Origin: Deltaproteobacteria bacterium
GTDB lineage: Bacteria; Myxococcota_A; UBA796; UBA2385
Direction of reading: 5' to 3'
Assembly (NCBI GenBank): GCA_015489145.1
Contig: WGAH01000834.1
Location: 1-10,435 of the forward strand
DNA: 10,435 nt
Shown piece after piece: positions 1 to 5,764 of the stretch. A program made the position numbers and the translations under genes. How positions within the stretch are numbered: the first letter of the stretch is position 1; the number at the start of each line of letters is the position of its first letter. The notes under the pieces are model-generated. The model saw only the letters and a program-made list of their open reading frames with translations, did not search any database and had not been told where the DNA came from.

Positions 1-53
1 GGCGGGGGCGGGGGGACGGGATATGCAACGGCGCACGGCCCGCCGCCCTAACC

Positions 54-67
54 CCCTCGGCCGAGGG
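54..67. repeat. 14-bp perfect palindrome upstream of the TldE-like gene
   Basis: CCCTCGGCCGAGGG reads the same on both strands. It lies 38 bases before the GTG start in the 105-base leader that opens the window. It could be an operator, or a small hairpin (CCCTC/GAGGG with GGCC loop) ending an upstream transcript; palindromes of this kind also arise by chance at this GC content. The rest of the leader is G/C-rich, with no clear -10/-35 pair. Confidence 0.25.
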
Positions 68-105
68 CTGGCGCGGTCCCGACCCCCTCACCGAAGGAGG
101 CCCCC

Positions 106-1446
106 GTGAAGGCGATGCGCGTCGCTGTCCTCGACCTGGTCCGGCGTGGCCGCGAGCGGGATCTCGCCGGCGTGGAGGTCCTCGTGGAGCGCGCGGTGGA
201 GCGCCGTTTCGAGAACGACGGGCGGCGCGTCGTCGGCGCCGTCGCGGAGCGCCGGGGGATGCGGGCCGCGGTGCGCGCCTACGCCGACGAGAGGCACTGG
301 GGTCGGGCCGAGGCGGAGATCGGCGGCCTCGACGAGCTCGACGCGGTCCTCGACGCCGCGGTCGCCGCGGTGGCCGAGGCCCCGCGCGAGGCGCCGCCCC
401 CGCGCCTCGACGGGCCCGACCGGGGCCTGTCGATTCGCGATCCCCGGCAGGACCGCCTCGACGACGCGACCCGACGGGACGTGCTGGCCGAGAACCTCGC
501 CGACCTCTACGATGCCGAGCCGGCGGTGCGCGAGGCGCGCTTCGCCTACCGCGAGGTGGAGCGCGAGCGCGCGGTGGCGACGAGCCGCGGGTTCGACGGG
601 GTCGAGCGCGACACCCGCTACCGGGTCGAGGGCTCGGCCCGCGGCGAGGGCAGCCCCCACGTCGTGCGGGTGGAGGTCGAGAGCCGGCTGTTCTCCGACG
701 TGGCGGCCCGGCCCCTCGGCGGGCGCCTCGCCCTGGGGGTCGCCGCCCTCCGCAAGCCCGCGTCTCCCCCGGCCGGCGAGCCGGCCGTCGTGCTGTCGCA
801 GCCGGTGGCCGCCGCCCTGCTCCGGGCCCTGGCGCCGGCCTTCGACGCCGAGGCCATCGAGGACGGCCGCAGCTTCCTCGCGCGCTTCTCGGGGCCCGAC
901 GCCCCGCCGGTCGGCTCCGCCCTCGTCCACGTCCACGACGACGCCACCATTCCCGGGGGCCTGGAGACCCGGGGCTTCGACGGCCGCGGCGTGCCGCCGG
1001 TGGTGCTCCCCCTCCTCAAGGAGGGCCGGCTGGGCGCGGTCTACCTCTCGCCCCGGGCGGCGCGGGCCCGCGACGTCCGCCCGTCGGGCCACCACCACGA
1101 CGACGGCCGCCTGTGGCCCGGCAACCTCGTGGTGCGCCCCGGCAACCGCTCGCGCAACATGATCTTCCCGCTGCTCGACGGCATCGTCGTCCTCGACGAG
1201 CTGGACGCCCCGCCGGCCGTCGACCTCGCCCGGGGCACCGTCAGCCTGCTCGGCCGGGCCTTCGCCGCCGGCCCGCAGGGGATCACCGGCTTCATCGGCC
1301 TGCGGCGCCTGCGGGCCACCGCGCCGGAGCTGCTCGGCGCGGTCACCCACGTGCTCAACGACCACGAGCGCCACGGCTCGGTGGACACGCCGACCTGGGT
1401 GCTCCAGGGGCTCCGCCTCTCCGACCCGAACGAGGAGGACGCATGA
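106..1446 (+). CDS. TldD/PmbA family protein, TldE (PmbA)-like subunit
   Basis: The 446-residue product matches the PmbA/TldE branch of the TldD/PmbA family (E. coli PmbA is about 450 residues). In E. coli, TldD and TldE form a cytoplasmic heterodimeric metalloprotease that trims peptides such as microcin B17 precursor and CcdA; TldE is the half without the metal site. Family segments seen are HDDATIPGGLETRGFDGRGVP (about residues 277-297), a PGN..VRPGN stretch (338-347) and a C-terminal VDTPTWVLQGL (426-436). No HExxxH zinc motif is present, as expected for TldE. The usual acidic residue of the family 'DDEGVPT' motif is replaced here (FDGRGVP), and a GHHHDDG cluster lies at 328-334, so this is a diverged member. 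The GTG start is chosen because AAGGAGG at 94-100 sits five bases upstream; an ATG at 115 is spaced too far. The stop overlaps the next gene by 4 bases. No TldD partner is in the window. The family call is firm; peptidase activity is unproven. Confidence 0.85.
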   Translation: MKAMRVAVLDLVRRGRERDLAGVEVLVERAVERRFENDGRRVVGAVAERRGMRAAVRAYADERHWGRAEAEIGGLDELDAVLDAAVAAVAEAPREAPPPRLDGPDRGLSIRDPRQDRLDDATRRDVLAENLADLYDAEPAVREARFAYREVERERAVATSRGFDGVERDTRYRVEGSARGEGSPHVVRVEVESRLFSDVAARPLGGRLALGVAALRKPASPPAGEPAVVLSQPVAAALLRALAPAFDAEAIEDGRSFLARFSGPDAPPVGSALVHVHDDATIPGGLETRGFDGRGVPPVVLPLLKEGRLGAVYLSPRAARARDVRPSGHHHDDGRLWPGNLVVRPGNRSRNMIFPLLDGIVVLDELDAPPAVDLARGTVSLLGRAFAAGPQGITGFIGLRRLRATAPELLGAVTHVLNDHERHGSVDTPTWVLQGLRLSDPNEEDA

Positions 1447-3110
1447 ACGCCGTCGAACGCGGCCGCGCCGATCTCGCCGCCTGGGAGGCGGCCCAGCCCG
1501 ACGACCTCTACGCCGTCGACGGGCCCTTTCGCGAGCTGGTGCGCTGGCACGGCCTCGCCGACCGCGAGGAGACCCTGCACCGGGCCGGCCGCTTGGTGGC
1601 GGGTCCCCTCGACCGCGCCGCCCGCCTCGAGAACCTCGCCGCCAACCTCCCGGTGGTCGACGACTGGGACGCGGTGGGCCGCCCCACCGGCGCGATCCGG
1701 CACCACCCGGCCTGGCGGGACGCCGGCCGGGCCGCCTACGGCACCGGCGTGATGGCCGCCTACGGCGAGGACCCGGTGCCCCACCGGCTCGTCCTCGGCC
1801 TGTTCTACCTGACGGCCCAGGCCGGCGAGGCCGGGCACAACTGCCCGCTGGCCTGCGCCGCCGGGGCGATTCGCGCGCTCCAGCGCCTCGGCACCCCCGA
1901 GCAGCAGGACCGCTACCTCCCGGGACTCCTCGACCCGGACTTCGACACCAACCTCACCGCGGCGCAGTTCCTCACCGAGGTGCAGGGCGGCAGCGACGTC
2001 GGCGCCAACGCCTGCTCCGCGGAGCCGGTGGATCCCCACGCCACCGGGCCCGGCTCGCGCTGGCGCATTCGCGGCGAGAAGTGGTTCTGCTCGAACGCCG
2101 ATGCCGACGTGTTCCTCATGACCGCCCGCGTGGCGGTGGGGCCCCAGGCCTCGGCGCCGGGCACGCGGGGGCTCGGGCTGTTCCTCGTGCCGCGCCTCCG
2201 GCCCGACGGCACCCCCAACGGCTTTCGCATCCGTCGCGCCAAGGACAAGATCGGCACGCGCACCCTGGTCACCGCCGAGATCGACTTCCAGGACGCCCAC
2301 GCCGAGGCCCTCGGCCCGGTGGAGCGGGGCTTCCGCCACGCGATGGAGCTCGTCATCGACACCTCGCGGCTGTTCAACTCGGCCGGGGCCGCCGCCCACG
2401 CCCGGCGGGCCGCGGTGGTGGCGGGCAGCTACGCGCGCCACCGGGCGGCCTTCGGTCGGCGCATCGCCGAGTACGGGCCGGTGCAGGAGACCCTGGCCTG
2501 GATGGAGGCCGACGCCGCCGGCATGATCGCCGCGACCCTGTGGCTGGCCGAGGTCCTCGAACGGGTGGAGGCCGGCTCGGCCGGCCCCGACGAGGCCGGC
2601 TTCTTCCGCCTGGCCCTCAACCTCACCAAGACCTGGACGGCCCGCCTCGCCCACGACGCGGTGAACCGCGGCATCGAGGTGCTCGCCGGCAACGGCACGG
2701 TCGAGACCTTCTCGGTGCTGCCGCGCCTGCTGCGCGACAACGTGGTCTACGAGAACTGGGAGGGCGCCCACAACGTGCTGCGGGCCCAGGCCCTGCGCGA
2801 CATCCTGCGGCTGGGCCTGCACGAGCCCTTCTTCGCGGTGCTCGCCGAGCGCCTCGGACCCGACTGGCAGGGGGCCGTCGCCGCCGAGCAGAGCCGCCTG
2901 CAGACCGTGCTCACCGAGGCCGACGAGCGGCTGCGCGACCTGCTGTTCCGCCGGGTGGCCGACCGCCTCGCCACCTGGGTGATGGTCGGCGGCATGGCCC
3001 GGGTGCCGGCGCTCGCCGACCACGTGGAGCTGGTGCTGCGCCACCTCGGCGAGCCGCGCGTCGACGCCGACTACCTCGCCCGCCTCGCCCGCGTCGCCGG
3101 CCTGGCTTGA
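1443..3110 (+). CDS. AidB-like acyl-CoA dehydrogenase family flavoprotein
   Basis: The 555-residue protein has the acyl-CoA dehydrogenase fold and is closer in length to AidB (about 540) than to ordinary members (about 380). Seen: a mostly helical N-terminal domain; the flavin/substrate segment LTEVQGGSDV (177-186), equivalent to TExxGGSDV in AidB; KWFCSN (213-218), the flavin-stacking WF.S motif; HRAAFGRR (333-340) in the C-terminal helical domain; and WEGAHNVL (439-446), where Glu440 occupies the catalytic-base position of the family's Y/W-E-G motif. The essential elements for FAD binding and alpha,beta-dehydrogenation are therefore intact. An extra helical tail of about 105 residues (450-555) follows. 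ATG 1443 overlaps the upstream stop (ATGA) and has GAGGAGG at 1432-1438, so co-translation with the TldE-like gene is likely. The frame is open further upstream, but that part overlaps the TldE gene and lacks family similarity. The natural substrate is unknown; a DNA-alkylation role as proposed for AidB cannot be inferred. Confidence 0.88.
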   Translation: MNAVERGRADLAAWEAAQPDDLYAVDGPFRELVRWHGLADREETLHRAGRLVAGPLDRAARLENLAANLPVVDDWDAVGRPTGAIRHHPAWRDAGRAAYGTGVMAAYGEDPVPHRLVLGLFYLTAQAGEAGHNCPLACAAGAIRALQRLGTPEQQDRYLPGLLDPDFDTNLTAAQFLTEVQGGSDVGANACSAEPVDPHATGPGSRWRIRGEKWFCSNADADVFLMTARVAVGPQASAPGTRGLGLFLVPRLRPDGTPNGFRIRRAKDKIGTRTLVTAEIDFQDAHAEALGPVERGFRHAMELVIDTSRLFNSAGAAAHARRAAVVAGSYARHRAAFGRRIAEYGPVQETLAWMEADAAGMIAATLWLAEVLERVEAGSAGPDEAGFFRLALNLTKTWTARLAHDAVNRGIEVLAGNGTVETFSVLPRLLRDNVVYENWEGAHNVLRAQALRDILRLGLHEPFFAVLAERLGPDWQGAVAAEQSRLQTVLTEADERLRDLLFRRVADRLATWVMVGGMARVPALADHVELVLRHLGEPRVDADYLARLARVAGLA

Positions 3111-3124
3111 GCCGGGAGGCCGGC
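3096..3124. terminator. GC-rich hairpin at convergent gene ends (possible bidirectional terminator)
   Basis: GCCGGCCT (3096-3103) is perfectly complementary to AGGCCGGC (3117-3124), giving an 8-bp stem. Inside it GGC (3104-3106) pairs with GCC (3111-3113) around a TTGA loop, leaving a GGG bulge at 3114-3116. The hairpin spans the dehydrogenase stop codon and ends just before the convergent lipoprotein stop. There is no T-tract on either strand, so it is not a classical intrinsic terminator. It may serve as a 3'-end stabiliser or a U-tract-independent terminator for both transcripts. Confidence 0.45.
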
Positions 3125-3128
3125 CCCC

Positions 3129-4610
3129 TCAGAAGCACTCCTTGGTGTCGGGCTTGTAGAGGTCGTTTTCCTGCTCGACGAAGACGCCCTCGGGCCACTT
3201 GACGTAGCCGACGTCCCAGACGCGGTTCTGGTGGTCGAAGACCTGGCTCGTCTCGTCCTCGAGGACGCCGTCGATCCAGATGCGGACCGTGGCGGTGGTG
3301 GTGCCGCCGCCGCGGTCCTCGAAGTAGTGGACCTTGACGAAGTAGTTGCCGTCGGCCGGCGTGTCGAGACGGATGTTCTCGGGGCCGTAGCCGGCGCGGT
3401 TGTCCAGGGCCAGCTCGGGATCGTCGCCGCTGCCGGACTCGCCCCAGTTCGGGTTCGGGTTGCACCAGCAGCAGTCGCCGGGCTTTTCGAGGAAGTCGTA
3501 GCCGTCCTGGACCAGGTGCAGGTCGAAGTCGGTGTCGCCGGTGTTCCAGAACATCTCGACGTGCAGCGACTCGCTGGGCTCGGCCTCGAACTCGCAGCGC
3601 GCCGGCGAGGAGGTGAGCCCCATGCTGTTGGTGACCTGGAGCTGCACCTCGTAGGTGCCGGCGAGGTCGACGAACATGCTGGTGAAGTCGGCGGCCTCGT
3701 CGTCGATCTCGGCGCTGCTGCCCTCGGGGCTGGACACGAGGCTCCACTGGTAGGTGAGGGGCTCGTAGCCGTTGGGGTCGTAGGAGCCGGTGCCGTCGAG
3801 GTCGATGGTGTCCGGCGGGTCGACGGTGCCCGGGCAGTCGATGTCGGCCACCGGGTAGTCGAAGCTGCCGCCGCCGTTGCCGACGAACAGGACCTCGACC
3901 TCGGGCTCGTCCGGGTCGTTGCTCTGGATCGTCAGGCTGCCGTTGTCGCCGGCATCGCTGGTGGGCGCGTACTCGACGATGACGGTGAACATCCCGCCCT
4001 CGCCGGCCAGGGTCTGGCCGTCCGGCCAGGTGGTGACCTGGAAGGCGCCGGAGCCGGACTGGGTGGTGTCGCCGATGGTGAGGTCGCCGTCGCCCACGTT
4101 GGTGATCGTGAAGTAGAGCACCTCGGTGGAGCCCACCGGGACCGTGCCGAAGTCGAGGGAATTCGTGCTGAGGGAGATGTCGGGCACCGGGCCGTCCACG
4201 CCCTCGCCGCGGAGGGGCACGCGCAGCTCGGGGGTGTCCGGGTCGTTGCTCTTGACGACGAGGTCGCGCTCGTAGAGCAGGTAGGTCGCGGGGGCGAAGC
4301 CGATGTCGACGCCCATGCTGTCGTCGGGGGCCAGCTCGACGCTGTCGGGGTAGACGTTGAACACGGCGTCGTCGTTGCCCTCGACGGCGATGCTCGAGAC
4401 CTCGAGGGTGGCCCGGCCGGCGTTGACGAGCTGGATCGTCTGGGTGGCGTCGTAGAGGACGACGACGTCGCCGAAGTCCACCGACTCGGGGGCGACGGCG
4501 ATGTCCGGGTAGAGCTGGTTCACGGTGGTGTCGCTGCCGCCGCAGGCGGCGGCGAGGGCCAGGGCGGGGAGGACCCGGCATGCGGGACTCGGAATCGGTG
4601 CGCGTCTCAT
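3129..4610 (-). CDS. Modular lipoprotein: two ASH-like domains, PKD-like domain, YfaP/DUF2135-like C-terminus
   Basis: The 493-residue precursor has a short basic N-terminus, a hydrophobic stretch and lipobox LAAAC, so Cys23 is the probable lipidation site. Two ASH-like (choice-of-anchor D) beta-sandwich repeats follow at about 35-137 and 143-246. Each starts with a P-D-I-(A/S) strand and a (V/L)-DFG motif, and each contains SNDPD(T/E)PE near its end. A PKD-like domain follows at about 254-344, with a D.TGSYDPNG core and YQWSL. The C-terminal region (about 348-450) carries DFDLHL and GYGPENI, resembling the YfaP/DUF2135 type seen in secreted proteins of Myxococcota, with an unusual CCWC cluster at 380-383. 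This is most likely a surface-anchored structural or adhesion protein with no recognisable catalytic site. The start codon has no Shine-Dalgarno sequence. An in-frame ATG is the only start that leaves a full signal peptide. Its 3' end converges on the dehydrogenase gene. Confidence 0.83.
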   Translation of the reverse strand: MRRAPIPSPACRVLPALALAAACGGSDTTVNQLYPDIAVAPESVDFGDVVVLYDATQTIQLVNAGRATLEVSSIAVEGNDDAVFNVYPDSVELAPDDSMGVDIGFAPATYLLYERDLVVKSNDPDTPELRVPLRGEGVDGPVPDISLSTNSLDFGTVPVGSTEVLYFTITNVGDGDLTIGDTTQSGSGAFQVTTWPDGQTLAGEGGMFTVIVEYAPTSDAGDNGSLTIQSNDPDEPEVEVLFVGNGGGSFDYPVADIDCPGTVDPPDTIDLDGTGSYDPNGYEPLTYQWSLVSSPEGSSAEIDDEAADFTSMFVDLAGTYEVQLQVTNSMGLTSSPARCEFEAEPSESLHVEMFWNTGDTDFDLHLVQDGYDFLEKPGDCCWCNPNPNWGESGSGDDPELALDNRAGYGPENIRLDTPADGNYFVKVHYFEDRGGGTTTATVRIWIDGVLEDETSQVFDHQNRVWDVGYVKWPEGVFVEQENDLYKPDTKECF

Positions 4611-4714
4611 GGGGGGCAGCTTATAGTGGGCGACAAGGGGCGTCGACAGCCGTTATGGTCGGGGGGACACCCGTCCCCGGCGCCTCCGTCCGGGCGCGTC
4701 CTTCCCGGGTCCCC
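4611..4714. promoter_or_regulatory. Divergent intergenic region with shared -10-like core
   Basis: These 104 bases separate two oppositely transcribed lipoprotein genes. The most A/T-rich spot is TTATAGT at 4621-4627. Read on the minus strand it gives TATAAG (4625 to 4620), five of six matches to a sigma-70 -10 box, and would start transcription about 3-4 bases before the minus-strand ATG. Read on the plus strand it gives TATAGT (4622-4627), also five of six. A second weak plus-strand possibility is GCGACA (4630-4635) with TATGGT (4654-4659), spaced by 18. No convincing -35 box accompanies the TATA core, so assignment is tentative. Confidence 0.35.
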
Positions 4715-5698
4715 ATGCCGCGCATTCCCGCCCGTTCCGCCGTCCTTCCCGCCGCCCTGGCGCTGGCCCTGCCGCTGGAGGGCTGCGCCCTGTTCCGGGG
4801 CTGCGTGAACCCCGACCTCCCGTCGGACTCCGACAAGCCGAACCAGGACTCGCCGCCCGCCGACACCGGCCCCGAGGACACCGCCGTCGACACGGCTCCG
4901 CCGCCGCCCTGCGACGCCCCGGAGGTCGAGCCGAACAACACCCAGGCCGACGCCCAGGCCATCGAGCTCGACGACTGGGCCTGCGGGGTGCTCGACGAGC
5001 CCGCCGACCTCGACACCCTGCGCTTCGAGACCACCGAGGGCGGCTGGCTGCGGGCCTGGGCCCGGGGCGCCGACATCGGCAGCAGCGCCGACCTCCAGCT
5101 CTACCTCGTCGACGAGGGCAACGACAATCGGGCCCTCACCCTGGCGCAGCGGGACAGCACCGATCCGCTGCTCGTCGTCCCCGTCGACGAGGCCGACACC
5201 TGGTACGCCGTCATCTCCGACCAGTACTACACCTACAGCGACGACCACATCTGGGAGTTCGCGGCGAGCATGGCCAAGGCCCCGGTGGACTGGGACGTCT
5301 CGGAGGAGGAGCCCAACGGGTCGATGGACGAGGGCAACCTCCTCGAGCCGCCGGTGCGCGTCTACGGCGTGCTGTCCGAGGGAAGCGACCGCGACTGGTT
5401 CCGCTTCGAGGTGCCCGACACCCCCTCGGGGAAGGCCGCGATCACGATCCGGGTCGACGCCTGGCGCTACGGCTCGCCCCTCGACGCGCGGGTCAAGCTC
5501 TACGACCCCTCGGGGCAGAAGCAGACCGGCAGCGGCCACGGCGAGACGACCACCGACTTCGATCCCCTGGTGGAGTGGACGGCCACCGAACCCGGCGAGT
5601 GGGGCGTGCTGATCTACTCCGACGACGGCGTCGGCAGCCCGCTCTACTGGTACGTCATCGACATCGAGGTCGACGCCGACGCCGACACCGGCGGCTGA
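4715..5698 (+). CDS. Lipoprotein with two PPC-like (pre-peptidase C-terminal) domains
   Basis: The 327-residue precursor has Arg at positions 3 and 7, a hydrophobic Ala/Leu core and lipobox LEGC, placing the lipidated Cys at 24. A disordered acidic linker (about 31-65, with repeated Asp-Thr and a run of prolines) leads to two similar beta-sandwich domains. Each opens with the PPC signature: VEPNNT..A at 71-80 and EEEPNGS at 197-203. Domain 1 has DLDTLRF, domain 2 has DRDWFRF, the matching core strand of the family. PPC domains are usually accessory parts of secreted peptidases; here there is no catalytic domain, so the protein is probably a surface binding or structural lipoprotein. The tail ends DADADTGG. 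ATG 4715 is chosen because it directly yields a standard signal peptide. In-frame starts at 4580 and 4655 would prefix a non-hydrophobic stretch lying in the divergent promoter. No clear ribosome-binding site precedes it. Confidence 0.8.
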   Translation: MPRIPARSAVLPAALALALPLEGCALFRGCVNPDLPSDSDKPNQDSPPADTGPEDTAVDTAPPPPCDAPEVEPNNTQADAQAIELDDWACGVLDEPADLDTLRFETTEGGWLRAWARGADIGSSADLQLYLVDEGNDNRALTLAQRDSTDPLLVVPVDEADTWYAVISDQYYTYSDDHIWEFAASMAKAPVDWDVSEEEPNGSMDEGNLLEPPVRVYGVLSEGSDRDWFRFEVPDTPSGKAAITIRVDAWRYGSPLDARVKLYDPSGQKQTGSGHGETTTDFDPLVEWTATEPGEWGVLIYSDDGVGSPLYWYVIDIEVDADADTGG

Positions 5699-5729
5699 CC
5701 GGGAAGCGGCGCGGCGGCCGGCGGGTCGG

Positions 5730-5746
5730 GGGGCTACACTGGCCCC
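5730..5746 (+). promoter_or_regulatory. Putative -10 element TACACT inside a GGGGC/GCCCC inverted repeat
   Basis: In the 66-base gap before the next lipoprotein, TACACT (5735-5740) is a plausible -10 box (four of six matches) with a start point near 5747. The ATG at 5765 is preceded by GGAGGAGGAG. The element is flanked exactly by GGGGC (5730-5734) and GCCCC (5742-5746), so it would form the loop of a 5-bp hairpin. No -35 box is evident 17 bases upstream, where the sequence is all G and C. Confidence 0.3.
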
Positions 5747-5764
5747 GGCACGGAGGAGGAGACC

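Noticed and set aside
1..51. Open tail of 16 codons ending at TAA 49-51, possibly the end of an upstream plus-strand gene
   Set aside because: Too short to judge, and its codons (TAT, GCA, GGA) and poly-Gly content are unlike the real genes here.
23..109. 28-codon Arg/Pro-rich open frame whose TGA overlaps the GTG of the TldE-like gene (GTGA)
   Set aside because: It could be a leader peptide, but it has no ribosome-binding site, and its arginines and prolines simply reflect G/C-rich leader sequence. Chance is the simpler explanation.
1041..3044. 667-codon minus-strand open frame opposite the dehydrogenase gene
   Set aside because: Its composition is biased (Gly, Ala, Val, His, Arg) with no motif, while the plus-strand frame encodes a clear acyl-CoA dehydrogenase.
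4580..4714. Earlier in-frame starts for the PPC-type lipoprotein (4580 and 4655)
   Set aside because: They would place 20-45 non-hydrophobic residues before the signal peptide and run through the divergent promoter and into the start of the opposite gene.
3231..4808. 525-codon plus-strand open frame opposite the modular lipoprotein
   Set aside because: The repetitive Val/Gly/Asp sequence is what the antisense of the lipoprotein codons would give; the lipobox, ASH and PKD features lie on the minus strand.
5670..5695. Short GAC-GCC repeats at the end of the PPC-type lipoprotein gene
   Set aside because: They encode an Asp/Ala/Thr-rich tail like the linkers elsewhere in these lipoproteins; too short to count as a repeat element.
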